Positions 12,201 through 25,372 of a DNA stretch of 64,000 nucleotides are shown piece after piece. The stretch comes from Ancylostoma caninum. Lineage: Eukaryota; Nematoda; Chromadorea; Rhabditida; Ancylostomatidae. Location: assembly GCA_037903475.1 (NCBI GenBank), contig JBAJFG010000039.1, positions 868,001 through 932,000 of the forward strand, in the 5' to 3' direction. Below the pieces are notes generated by a model. That model was not told where the DNA came from and ran no database searches. It worked only from the letters and a program-made list of their open reading frames with translations. Numbering within the stretch: position 1 is the first letter of the stretch; each line of letters starts with the position of its first letter. The position numbers were made by a program, and so were the translations under genes.

Positions 12201-15200
12201 TTATTCGGTCCAGTCTGCTGCTCAGCGTCCTATTGTCCTGGACCGGTTACTCGATCAATCCGAATTAAGTCATTCCGTTGTTTTCGCACAATCTCTCGCT
12301 GAAAAGGCGTGCACGTAATGGATTTAGCCATTTTAGGTGTTTTGTTTACCTCGCTGCAGAGCGAGTTCTTCATTGTTTGCAACAGCTGGCTAATGCAGTC
12401 CTCCGCGTTTTGTTCGTTGTTCGTTTATTTGGGTAAAAATGGTGCAAATGCAGAGATCCCTGCCCTATATCTGTCCGATCTGACTTACTGTAAGAAGACA
12501 CAGTCTCGTCAGAGCAAATTAACCTTCGCTTCCGCCATTTTCATAAGTTATTTGATGTTTGAACTATGATCTCTCCTGCGTACTTTACTAATAATAACAA
12601 CAGTATGTATGTTGCACGAGCGCCTCAAACTGGTATTTAATTCGGAACTGATAATCAGTAACTTGGTGTTACCGTATGCGGAAAGATCAACGGATGTCAG
12701 TAAATAATCGAATTGGAAAAGTGCCAGCATTTAATGCAGTAGTCATCTAGAATCTTTGGACTGTTCTGGGAGCTTAATGAATGATGACGTCGGTCCAAGG
12801 TACAGTACAGTATCCCTAAAAGGAGATGACTTTAACGACGTCAATTTCACTGGTATTATTTGATTTTTTTCGTTTATTAGCTATTAGAAATGACAATGAG
12901 CCCAGCTAGGTACAGCATACTGACCCCATTTGTTCAGCCTACAAGTTTCAAATAGGCTTCCAACTGATGTTCCCCCTTTTCTCTCTCTGACAAACCTTTT
13001 CCACTTGTCATCTCCCTTCAGGCAGGATTAACGTCTTCCTGGCACTAGCGCTTACAGCGTCTTAGGTTTTGGTCTCCTTAAAAAGCAAGACCATCGTTTT
13101 ATGCTGATTGATGGTTAATGTTCTGCTGCTTTAAATCGGTTTTTGATTTGTCTGTTTGGTGGTTTGATCTTGTCTCTTTGCACGCTTTTTCTTATGTTAT
13201 TAAAAACTCATACAAAATTTAGTGACTTTCTTCTATCCTATTCATTTTCCGATGCTTCAAGTGGAGCCCTGCAAAGGTGCAGACGCTGAAAAGTATGTAA
13301 TAAAATAGGGAAAGCATGGAAAGTGGTACCGTAGGCAGGAAAACTGATGAGGAGGCAAAATTTCTGAGAGGATGAGTCTTGAAAGGTTGAATTTTCAGAA
13401 ATGAATGGTGTAAGTCCATCTAGTTCTAAGTGTATACTTAGGCTGGACGCTTTCATTGTTTGTTAAGTTTTCATTTATTTATTTATCCAATACACCAGAA
13501 TGGTGCGCCATAATTGTTGGTAACATCACAAGGAATACAGTGAAGGATGATGGGTCTTGAAAAAAAAGTATGGCAGAAGGTACCTTGGCTTCACCATCCA
13601 CAAAGTACTGTTCACCCAGGTATTAACACTTAGTCGAGTAACGTAACGGAAGTAACGTTCTATTTCAAATAAAGGTAGTAACCCTTCTCCAGTGATTTTT
13701 TTTCTGTTTTTCCCGTTTTTCTCATCTGCAAATCTTTTTCGCAATAAGAATTCGTAATGTCCAGCTACTTGTAACAGGTTTACAGTGCCATTATCTCCAC
13801 CTTGTAATTCCAACAATGTCGGGCAAGTAGCAGACATGCGTATGCCGTCTACAACCCAGCACATACATAGAAGAACTTCTAATTGTCCATTTCTCCAATG
13901 CGTTGTGCAAAAAAAGTCGAAGGAATGCAGAAGTGCTCCGAATATTCAAGTAGTCATTACTGTTCGTGGCGGTTCCACAACAATCACAACCATGAAAGCT
14001 CCACTTCGTGCCATAAAAGGATTTGGAAAACCTTTCAAAGTTTAATGGATGTTTTAGAAACATTCCGTACACAAGACTCGCGCTCCAGAAATCACAGGGA
14101 TACTTTGGCCTCGTGGAACACAAGCGCAGTCGTTCTTTCCTGGTGGAACCTAGTCTTGTTATCCGCATGGGTTTGAGTTTACGAACTCTAGCCCCTGCAA
14201 GCTTATTAGATGACTTCTCGTTGCTACTCAGCACTTTGAGGCCTCGCTTTCATTTAGTCTTGAGATTATTAAACGTCATCTCTTACTTGTTAAGATTTTG
14301 AAGAAGTGAAGAATCTGTCTTGAAATGTTGACAGTGGAATAGATTGCTTAGGGAATCGATCGTTCGTCTAAAGTTTCAGAATCCCCCAATGCCATATCAT
14401 GAACGAGAGCCATGGAACCTTGCCGGCACACCCATCATTCCTCTCAGTTCCACGGTGCTTTTTTCATCAGACAAATTGGGCGTCAATCTAAAAATATTTC
14501 CTTGCAGCTTTGCGTAACACTGCACAACACTGCTGAAAGCATGACTTTACACAGAGCGTTCCACGTGTTTCCTGTAACTTACGGGCATCGTGCAAGTTTA
14601 GGGGTACACTCACCCTCTAATTACACAAATTTGGCTCAATGCTAATGATGAGCAAAACTGCGGTAGAGCGCGCGGACGGTTCCAAATACATAGTGCCGGG
14701 AACAAAAATCCTCTTTCTAATCCGCAGTTGCGCGATTCTGGAAATTTTTCGTACTCGACCAGGCAAGCTGGGCTTCGAAAAAGCACTGTGAAGCGAAGGG
14801 GGAGAGGCGTGCGGGTGCGGGACTAACGAGACCCGACTAAAATTATGAAAACCTTATTGAAAAATGAAACAAAGTTTTAACTGCTGACAAGGTCCGAGTT
14901 AGGCATCGGAACGTTCGAAAACGACAGGAATAGTCGGCGTGACACATCAAATCAGAATATTGGGATAAGAGAAAGAAATCTGCCAAGCAGAACAACCAAC
15001 TTGGCAGCGTTTAGATCCGATTCGGGAAAACATCCTGTAGCGAGGTGAGAGTAGTTAGGGAAAGATTAGGGGCCTCAGCAAAATCCGCACTTCATGAGTT
15101 GGCGACAGATTTGGGAAGAAGAGAGATCTTAGCGTGCACGATAAGTGCTTGAAAAATGGTTCAAAACCTATGTTGAGCTAAAAAGTGTATACTCAGGCAG

Positions 15201-18200
15201 ATGGCCTAGCTATCGACGAGAGGCTGCACCATGTCAGAGCATGATTCTAGTATTTAAACATATATGTTTTCGGCCATTTTTCATGCACCTGTACTAGTAG
15301 CTGAGCAGTATCACAGACCCCTTACGATGTCGCATCTCACCTCCTTTTGTTAGGGAACGACAACCACTCCTTGAACCCATGATACCGAAAACGAATGTAT
15401 CGTTAAAAACGAACTTACTTGAAAGTCAGCCAAAGTATAGGAAAACTAAGAATAATACGAACTGAATTTGGAGAAATTCACTATTTGATTTTGGTATCAT
15501 TCAGCTCGCTAGGTTCCACAGAAGTCGAATCTCTCTAAAATGGCACATGAAAATTTGACAAATGCAAAATATCTTAGTCCGAGGGCACGGGTGTAGCTAA
15601 TTGGAACGATAATTGTCATGACCCTCTACCTCGTTGTCTATGCGCCTTGCGGACGCGTAAATAGCTAATTGCTGAAAATGGACCACGATTTTCAAAAAAT
15701 TTAATAATGCATTCGGAATTCCGAGCGCTTGCTGATTCGAATGATATGCTTCTTGTCTCTCTTACTGCACAATGAACGAAGATATGCGAGGGCGACGCAA
15801 AAAAAAAAACGCGAATCCTCCGAAATTGTGCGGTTTTTGAAGAGGATACCGCTGCTATTGTATAGTGTGTTTCACCGGGCAAAGTAGTTGCGAAGATAGC
15901 AGAGAAAGAGAGAACGCGAGAAATAGTGCCGTATTCGAAGAGACATGCGAGAACTGCAGACCATAGGCACGAATACTCAACTATCGTCGTTTTGAAACGG
16001 ACTATACGAATCCTATATGTATTTTCTCTTTCTTTCTTGCACGGCAAGATATGAATTGGTGGTTTATACTACTCCACTTATGCTTTACCCTGGGTAAAAC
16101 ACGCATACAATGTCTTGGGAAACGTGGATCAGATGGTGGAGTGGGTAGTTTTCCGAAACAGTGGCATTCACATGATTTCTATTTCCCCCTCATTCGATTT
16201 TCCACTCAAAACCACGTCATTTCCTTATTACCTCCGTCCTGTTCCTAGTGATGCTTGACGTCGTTTACTTCCGCCAACATCACTGGTAGGATTCCTTTAA
16301 CCTCGTCATCATATTAGACACTGAAAATCTGTAGACAGTCACGTCGAATTTGTTTTTAGTGGTTAATTCTCGACTGTCTAGAGAAATGACATCATTCATA
16401 TGAGGTTATGAAAGCAAAGTTTATGGGGCTATTAGCGTCAAGTGAACGTGAGCTTCTGGAAATTTCGTGACACTCTCTGACAGGAAAGAAGGGCTGCTGT
16501 GACGAGTACCAGTTCCCTGTAAACTCTAAAAACTCTAACTCTAAAAAAAGAAATTCCACCATTCAAGGATACAGTGCGCATTTGCAGTGTGGTGGCCCTG
16601 AAGACTGAATTATTTTTTGTTCGATGCATCGAAGAAATGAATGTGTGACTCGCAGACGGGCGTTTTCATATTTTTTCCACATTCTCACGTTGCGCCAGGT
16701 TTCAGAATCTGACCGTAATTTGCAGTGGAGCGATGTCAACGAATTCTGGAGATCCTTGCGACGGTAGTCACAAGGCGAAAATGCACTTTACATACCGTAG
16801 AAGAATGTTGGTTGCTAAATCCACTCCCGATTTCGGCTGGAACGGCGCCAGGTTGCCGCCGTCTGAAGCAGAGATCGTTTCACAATTGAAAGCGAAATGG
16901 ATGCAATGAACGAGCAGGATTCAGCCTGCAGTACGAAAATAGTATTCAAGATTCAATAACTTCAGATTTCTGGTGAATCCTACTTCATATTGCATAATTT
17001 GTTGTTGTCATTATATATTCCAAGTTACATTACGTCATCTCACTTGTTTGATACCCATGACATTAGCCTTTAGAACGGTTTCTGACTATTACTGAAAGAT
17101 TTAGAGCAATAGCTGAAGTGGGTGGCATGTCTCAGCCCTGCGATTGGTCAATTGGTTGAACTGACTAATCACAGAGCTCAGCAGGCTTGCCTCTATGTAT
17201 AACGCTTCATCCTCTCAGCTAAATACCCTTATTCTTTGGTTTTTTTCTTTTTTTTCTGTTGTTCTTCTATCTTCCTTTCTTCATCACTTTACCATAGCCT
17301 TGTTTTATGATAATTCTTTAACCTGTCCCAATAGATGATCTTTAAAAACTCTTATTGCGGCATCAGCGCTAGTTTCTTAATTCGAAATGAGGGATTTTTT
17401 TCTAGAATTTTCATAAAACGGTGGCCAACCCAAGGTGAAGTCTCTGGTCCTTCGCTGCCAAATTTCCGATAATTAGAATTACAACAACAGGACCCAGTAG
17501 ACGGACGAGCGTGAAGGAATTCCTGAGTGAATCCTTCTAGGAATAGCTCATCCGCCATTCGCTCAACGCTCATTCTCATCCTGTTTTCTTTTAATTCTGT
17601 ACAGTAAGGGAAATTTTCTGTGGAAATTTTAACTTAGCTGAATTTTTGTGGATAAACAACATGTCAGACCCCCGTAAATATCCCATGAATACTTTCATGT
17701 GCGTCTCGCTCTAAATAGAATTGATGGGCAAAAAGAAAACCGTCCGTTGAATGCGGAGCACGTGATACTCGCATTCTTTTCTTTTTTCTCCTTTTTTGCT
17801 CTGGGATAGCGTAACCGTTACCAGTATATCATCTGCGCTGTAATGCGCTGAGTGGATCTATGTCCTTGTTCCAGTCATAATTCACGAATCTTAAGAAGGA
17901 ATTCAGAGGTCTTCAAAGTGTCAGGTGGAACGTCGAAGGTATGTATCTGACTATCGGGGCTAGAAAGAGGGGGCAAAAAAATTGTTTTGAAAGGATAGAA
18001 ATATGAATAGGTTAAATGAGTATTTATAAGACATATTTCCTGTTTGAGCGTTTCTGCCACTGATGCATCCTGATTGTGTATAACAATTTATGAGGCTCGT
18101 TTACATAAAACTAGGATGTAAGCCTGTTTCGCCTCTTATCCCTATAGGCATTAGTCGAGGATTGCCCCAAACTACTCTCGAGACTTGGCTATAGGACATA

Positions 18201-21200
18201 CGAGTTGTAGGTTACTATAGAAAAGGGAGGGGGAGATAAATGCGTACCCAAGAGCAAGTGCGGAGTTGGTGGGAACAAAGGTAGATCTAGGGTATTGGGG
18301 AAGATTTAGTGTCGCTGTCGCAGAGAGCTCCTTGAGGAGTATAACAGCTCAAGACTACTTATTACTATACTTATTATACTTATTTGCAAAACTTACAGGA
18401 ATCCTACGGAATTCAAACACTGTGGCTTCCTGTGCGCATCCACGAAATTTCCCTGCGTCCGGATCGGAACACTTACGAAATTGATCGCGACATTTTGAAT
18501 TCTGACCTAAATTTTTATATGTATTACTGTTTTGCATTTCTGTGCTGTGTTTTTTTTTTGTGTTTTCTTGTCCTACTATATTGAAAAAATTAGGTCGGTA
18601 AGCCCCGAGAATGGGTCTCGTATAGCGCATCGACTCTCGGCGCATTGTTGATACGCAGCGCCGCGTTGTGACTTTCTAATCCAAAGTAAAACATAAGGCA
18701 CACCTAAGAAAAAAAATCAAATGTGTCTAGAGCTTATTGGTGAGTAATCCCAAAGGATAATGCTGAGTTGGAGACTGTGGCTGAGGCTAACTTCTGCTGT
18801 TTCCTGCTTTGAGAAGGTCACTGGATTCTGCTCCAGAATTTGGAAAAAGTGTCCACTTCCGAATGGTCTAATAAACGTTTTTCGAGAAAGTTCCATCTTA
18901 GGATGCCTCTTTACCAAACAAAGGGAGCATTGCTCTCCAACTATTTTAACTTGGAAAAGTTTCTGATTCGTTTACCGTGTGCTTATAGCTACATTTATAA
19001 GTTACTGGAACCCGAACCGATCGGATAACAAATGATGAGTGTCGATCGCCGCAGAACGAAGATCAATACGTATCTTTTGTTATCCGACCGCATTGGACTC
19101 CGATGCACTCTAAATTTAGCTTATGAACAACCAGTTATCATAGTTGCAAACCTCCTTTAGTTCAAATTTTGTTCATCATTCGTCCTGTTTTTGTTGCTCA
19201 TCACGGTCATCTAATTTGTCTGTCTGAAATAAATGAACAAATAAATAAAAGGAAAAGAAATGAGCAACAAAGGCGCCTGATTCGCTCAATTGGGACCAAG
19301 CTGACACCCCTGATCACTGTCACAGTGAACGTCAGCCAGGCCGCCACTGTCATCTATGGTTTGTCTCATTTCAAATAAAAAGTAATAAGACGGTCTTATT
19401 GAAGCCAAAAAAGTCTGTTTGGACTTGAAAAGTTCCACGTGACGCCTGCGTAATACATTCTCGGTGCCGCGTGGGATAATTTTAGCCCGTGATAGGCAAA
19501 AAATTCGCGCTTTAATGTGTGGCCACTCCTTTTTCGGCAAATGAACAACAGCAGAACACTTCGTCCGTAAATGTTAGCGTTTTATTAGCACTAAGAGCTC
19601 ATGAAATGCAATCTTCTAAAGGAATATATGCCTGAAATTCTCCAGTTTCCCAGAGAAGGAAAAAAAACCAACGGACCACAAGACTGTCGAGAAGTTTTGC
19701 AGCGTCAACATATCTCCTTTAATTCCTAAGTAGCAATGGTGACCACTTCCCAAATTGTTCACTGACCTCCCTTCCAACGAATAGTCATCAAATTACGAGC
19801 ATTTCGGGGAAAACAGAACGAATCCAAGGGAAACTGATGACATAGGCACATCAATTACAAGAAATGTTACTGTTCTTCTGCAATGGGGCTCGTGTTTGTT
19901 AAGGTCAGTATGTGGCATGCGGTCGTGTGATAGCTAAAAACGCATTCTTGGTAACGGAAATAGGCTGGAACTGAACAAAGAATACTTGAGCTCAGAGAAT
20001 GTAACGTTTCTTGAGTTAATGTCTGCAAATTAATGGAAAAAGCCCTTCTAGAAGAAATTTGTGCTGACAGAAGTAATGATTCCATTTATCTGCAAAGAAT
20101 TTTGTAAAAGGATATGTTCGTTCTTATGACGAACGTCTACTTTGGGCCTGGTAACTGGTAACTGCCATTTTTGGAACGTTATGCAGTATCTGCGTATACA
20201 TAAGCTGGGTTCAAAAAAAAACCATGTGGATGGAAAGAAAAGGGAAGCAGTTATTACCCAGCTCCCCTTCCTTATACGGATTCTAGGGAATGAGCGTAAC
20301 CTTCTAAGGAACTCATCGATGAAATCGTTAGCATTATGGGAAAATACCATAATTATCGCAATGACTATATAACAACTAGTGGAGGAATTTTATCTATTTA
20401 TTAACGAAACCCGTTTGCAGGTTTCGTTTTCTTTTGCGGGTAAACAGGCTTGCAATGTTGGGTCCTTTAAGGAACGTGTCACTTTGGCGAACAAAACCCT
20501 ACTTTGTTAAATGACTGAAAAGAAACGTAAAAGGATATCCTGCGCAATGTTGAAAGAAGTAGGAAGAAAATGAAGATGAGTAATTATGTTGGCTAACAGC
20601 TCAAAAGAATTCTGCTGTATTCCACAATAAAAAGTGTAGTTAGTTTATAACGAATAGAGAAATATATCCTTAGATATGTTTTACAGAATAGTAGGATTAT
20701 ACCCGTGTCATTACCGCTTTGGAAGGTTGATACACAGAGGTGTCAAATAGTTTTGTCATCCTTAGCAGAATGAAGGTTCGACTTTCTTTGATTACATCCG
20801 AAAGGCCAAAAATGAACAAAAAAGAGGAGTGCATTGCTATAACAAACGAGCTCGCTTTGTATCAGAACCTATGCGGGTTTTGATCTACGCTGGCGGGCCC
20901 GTAAGGCGTTTAAATACCCTAAGTGGCGCAAATTCTTACTGGGTGGTCTTTTATTCCATCGGCATTGCAGCTGTCAAGGTGAGACTCACGGTTATTCTCT
21001 CCTCTGGTACTGCGCTGGTCCTATCCGGCTTGTTGGATTAGGTCCTGTAGATGTGATGAGGTGTTTGAGGGGTAAATCATACTTGTTTTTTGACTTTTCC
21101 AGGTTCTGTCGAAGGCAATTACCCCGAAACGTTAGCCGTTCAAAAAAAGATCTATACATATCTTGACCTGTGCTCAAAATAGACCACACATCAAGTCAAG

Positions 21201-22509
21201 TTTCATCACCTTCATGCAGACAACATAACGAATACAGCGTAGGAAGATATCAGCGTCGGATTTCCAGGAAGTGAAAGCAGCCGGATCCATAGTTGTGGAT
21301 AACATCTCGCTCCTTCTTCTGTCTATGTGTTAGTCTCGTTTAACTAGCCTTATACATATGCGCGGCGCCACTCAGCCGTTCCCTGTAATCAGCAGCCTTT
21401 ATCTCTGATCATGCTTTGAGGATATCGACAGTCTAGTGAACCACTGAGCTATCACAGTAGAATAGCAGTTGTATTGAACGTACATAGGTACAGCCCTTCT
21501 CGAAGAGAGACGGATTCGCTGACAGCAGAAATGCGGTAGGACCTGAACAATGGATGCGGAAAGAACTAGTGGGAGGGTCGAGTAGGTACCGCCGCGATTC
21601 TGCGCCCGCAACGTTATGATCCCTCTCGCGCAATCTGTTTATCTTTTTGACAAGGACTATAATATTGGTAAACGAAGCGGAACTGTATGGGTTTTTTCAG
21701 TGGTGCTAACAGCGAAGGCATCATTTTCAAACAAGCTGGTATTCATGACCTAACTATAATATCTGTGAAATCTCACCATGTTCACTTCGCGCTATAAGCT
21801 TCGATCCCTTCTTAGACGGAAGTTAAATGTTGCTTCAAGTGCACCTTTAGTGATTAAAGATCATCTAATCAAGCTGTTTAGAAAGCACCTAATGCTGCAG
21901 AACAGGTTCCTTCTTGAAGGCAGCACTCACGGAGATCCTCACTTCTGAAGGCTCACGGAAATTCTTATTTCTGAAGGGAATTGCTCACCGTTCAGCCAGT
22001 CACTGGGCTATCACAGCAGTATGTTAAACACAGACAATGACCGCCTACCAGCGAAGATATTGCCGTAGACCCATCTGCCAATCTGGACGAAAGGGTTTCG
22101 TCGCGACAGCTAATGTTGTTGACAGAGTGTGTGCGTGTGGTTTAGCGCATTTAATGAAGTGGAATGCGTACCATTTAAGCGTTTCAAAAAATTACAGAAA
22201 AAATGCACTCAAACCGATTGAAAGAGAAATTGAAAGAAGCGCGAGCCCCGCTTTTTTTATTCCATGAGTTTTTCGCTATCTGCTGATAAATCTTGCACGT
22301 GCGCACATTTTTCTCGTCGTTTATGCGAAAGCTGCTTGATCACAATGAACATTTCATTGAATTGATCTCATTAATTTAGCACCAGTGAAACTTTTTTCTA
22401 CACTGTTACTTTACAAATCTATTTGAAAGTTAGCCATTCGTTATAGAGCGGTTCCTGCCAACGTCACTGTTCCCGCTTCACATCATTGGTTCACCATCAT
22501 TCGTACTAT
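9205..22509. other. Long intergenic region, no gene recognised
   Basis: I found no chain of splice-consistent exons and no recognisable protein family on either strand. The longest frames are 139 codons at 11883-12302 (plus), 147 codons at 13791-14234 (minus) and 143 codons at 15616-16047 (minus). None resembles a known domain. C tracts occur near 9748 and 10628. Two short segments (21430-21460 and 21995-22020) have A-box-like sequence on the minus strand but no B box. An 11-bp inverted repeat (CGGATAACAAA and its complement) lies near 19021-19087. Diverged transposon sequence is likely, but I cannot assign it. Confidence 0.4.
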
Positions 22510-23103
22510 CTTTATATTTATCTTTATTGAGACGTGTAACTCATACACGTATGGAACAACGAACCAATACCATCCAAGGTAACAAGGTAATAACGTGCAA
22601 ACAGCGGACAATTTAATATGAAAAACAGAAAGAAAGAAAGTCGGCCTATAAAATTGACAAGTAAAAAAATGGAAATCAAATAAAAACTATAACAAATTCT
22701 AACAAGTAGATCGCTGGTCAGAAACATGAGCTGCAAGTCTTCTGAATTTACTAAGCGTCATTTCTAGTACATTCCTTTGGAGTAGCGAATTAAATGTAGC
22801 AGCCGTTCTGTGTGAGAAAAATTTGGACCTAATCATACTTTTGGCTGTGGGGAGCCTAATCTTCAGCGAGCTTCCAGAGGCACTATGACTGTCTGCCGGA
22901 CTCCTAGACCGATAGTGGTTTGATGACGTTCTCTGATACTCTCTGCTCAAGACTGCCGCACCGCGGCACCTATCCGTATTCACCTGGCGATTTGGAGTTA
23001 CCTGTACCTGTTGGAATTTGCTGCAAGCAGGCGCACAAAAATGTATGAACAGGTAAGCAGATATGAAGCCTTGATTTGGAAATGGCGGATAACTACCGGG
23101 CAA
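22510..23103 (-). mobile_element. 3' remnant of a non-LTR (LINE) retrotransposon
   Basis: The minus-strand frame 22699-23103 ends in a pattern typical of the C-terminus of CR1/jockey-type reverse-transcriptase proteins: a basic stretch, RSKFFSHRTAATFNSL, then a short hydrophobic/basic tail with SKFRRL. The sequence that follows on the minus strand (22510-22700) ends in a simple AATAAAGATAAATATAAA tail, as expected for a LINE 3' end. The catalytic reverse-transcriptase core is not seen, so the copy is 5'-truncated. The family is uncertain. Confidence 0.45.
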
Positions 23104-25040
23104 TACAACAAGTATAATATTAACGATTTCCAGCCAATGGTTGTAATTTGGCTGAGCGAATTACGTTTTTAGGAAAAAATGGCTCGTTGGAGAATGTAAT
23201 TAGGGCGTAACGAATCCACAAGGAATCAAATGGCCGGACAAAAACGAAACATCAGCTAAAAAAGGTTGAACGATACTGACGGGTGATCAGGGTCTGGAAT
23301 TGCTTAGCCTTTCCATCTCAATAACAAAATATACTGAAATCCTCTGGATTCCAAACATTAGGGACGGGTTACGCTTCTCACTGGATCGTGTTTTGAATAT
23401 ATAGGTCATCATGGTACGAAAGCATTTTTGGCCGACGATCAGATCATTTAATGAAGTGGTTTTTGAATTATATTCAGCACAGTATGAGCGCAGTTTGAGG
23501 GCTTCTTTCATCGGAAAAGGAATTGTCATCCAAATCATGCGCTTCGACCTATTAGCTGCGTTTTCCAGACCACAAAATACACTGCAGGAGGAGGTAAGCT
23601 TCTCCCGGGCAGTTTTGCTTGTCAGAGCGTTTCTAAATAAGGAGCCTGGACAGGTCACGAGGTCAAATTTTCCATCAGCTGTTTGAGATGCTCCGCTTCT
23701 TCATACTTTGCAAGCCTGAGGAACAATAGCCTTGAGAGATTTGAGCACATTGGTGCAATCTTCTCTCTCTTGCAGATGAAAACGAATATTTCTGGATCAG
23801 AACGGGTCATTCTTCGGCACATCCAAAAATTTATTTCTTGAAAAAAAAATAACCGGAAAAAGTCAGAGACTCTTCCTATTGTTTCCACAAGTAGTTCCGA
23901 ATTGATTCCAGATTTCTCCCTCGAAGGAGGGAGTGGTCGCTAATTTTTAACCCATAATTCACTTAATGTTGAGCATGTTTTCCAAGGCTAGTCATTTTTT
24001 TTTTCAGGAGGGCGTAGATTATACGATTTTTGCTCACTGAGAGAGCAGTGGTGGTGGCATATACCTTTTAGGTGATAGAAAAACTTCACGAAAATCGCTC
24101 TCAAGTGAGCCTTTCAATACCACAGAACTGACTAATACATATATAGTTCGCCTGGTCATAATGCTGCCATAACATTGGCAATTTTCTTGGCGCTAAAAGC
24201 TGGGGACAGGGCCATTTTGTTCCGATTGCATATTATAGTGAGCTTCACATTCACTGCTTTCTTTTAGGCACTACATGTGAGAGTCTGAGCACGATTTCTT
24301 AGTTTCACACGATGACTCTGCATGTCATATACCATCGCTATCAACCGTCGGAGATTTTTGAGATAGAACCATTGCACATCGTGCTTCCTCAGCAAGCGCC
24401 TGTATTTAAGCGTCGTTGTTCGATGAGAACTTTTTATGCCTTATTTTGCCTTTATTTTATGCTCTGTCCTTGTCAGCTTTATTTGTAATGTAAGCATGTG
24501 GGAGCACGATCAGAACTTAGTAAGCTAAAGCGCGGCGCGAGCTGCACAACTAGAAATATGTAGGTAGATTTCCTTACATTTATGCTTGATTTTGTATTCG
24601 GATATTGTAGTCTTCACATCCTGGGTTTATTTACCCACGTTTGAGGTCGTTCGCTGTATCTGGTGCCTCAAATAAACATGTTATCCGAACTGACTGTACA
24701 AACGGCAATTTACATCTGAGATAAAGTACTGAACATCTTTTCTCGAGAAGTACACTGAAATTCTGGATGCTGTCCTCCAGATTCCACGTTTGACGTAATT
24801 AAAACCACGTGTTGGGTTCCGATCTTTTTCGCCTTTGATCGCGAAAGTACAAGCTTTGCCTCTATGGTCTTCAGACAATGGCCTCGGCCCCCTTTCATGG
24901 ACCATAGCCCTATGAATCCTCTGCCAATTGCATCAAGGATTGCATCACAGCTTCGCCCTCCCAGTCAGCTTCATATTTCATCCAATTACCCGTAGACAGT
25001 CGCTTCTCGTTCCTAGGCAGCGTTTTTCAGGTGTTCGGTG
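23104..25040. other. Intergenic region, no gene recognised
   Basis: Two adjacent minus-strand frames, 23655-23888 (77 codons) and 23287-23658 (123 codons), overlap by four bases at different phases. They might be decayed coding sequence, but I recognise no family and could not place splice sites. The remainder shows nothing. Confidence 0.35.
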
Positions 25041-25047
25041 ATGTTTT

Positions 25048-25131
25048 GCTGGCGCGTGCGCATGTCGCGCGCGCCAGCGGTGGGTGGAGAGACAGTGCAC
25101 GTGGTGGGAGGTGCTCTTCGGTCTATATAAG
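25048..25131 (+). promoter_or_regulatory. GC-rich dyad followed by a TATA-like box
   Basis: A 13-bp inverted repeat with one mismatch (25048-25060 and 25066-25078, GCTGGCGCG...CGCGCCAGC) is followed about 45 bp later by TCTATATAAG (25121-25130). This lies about 240 bp upstream of the first coding exon of the 25373-29313 gene and could be its core promoter. This is inference from position and composition. Confidence 0.35.
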
Positions 25132-25372
25132 TGATGTGTTGTCTACCGTAATTGTCAGTGTTGGATCAGCTACTGGCTGATCAGCAACAGCTCCTGGTTT
25201 TCCTGGCGACAATTAGAGCCCTTCTCTGATCTCTGGATGTCCCTTTCCTTGATCTCATAGGCTCATCTCCCTCCGCCTTTATTCGTTCCTTTCCGTGTAA
25301 ACTTGTGCTCTTTCCCTGTTTGGCGTTTCGTTCGTGTCGTGAATGCCTTTCTGGATGCCCGTCAATTTCTAG

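Noticed and set aside
13791..14234. 147-codon minus-strand frame, briefly considered as a kinase fragment
   Set aside because: A DFWSASLVYGMF-like stretch recalled kinase subdomain IX, but no other kinase motif is present in order.
21060..21190. Possible retroelement fragment near CCCCGAAACGTTAGCC
   Set aside because: The phrase recalls 3' parts of some invertebrate retroelements, but I could not confirm a frame, tail or second copy.
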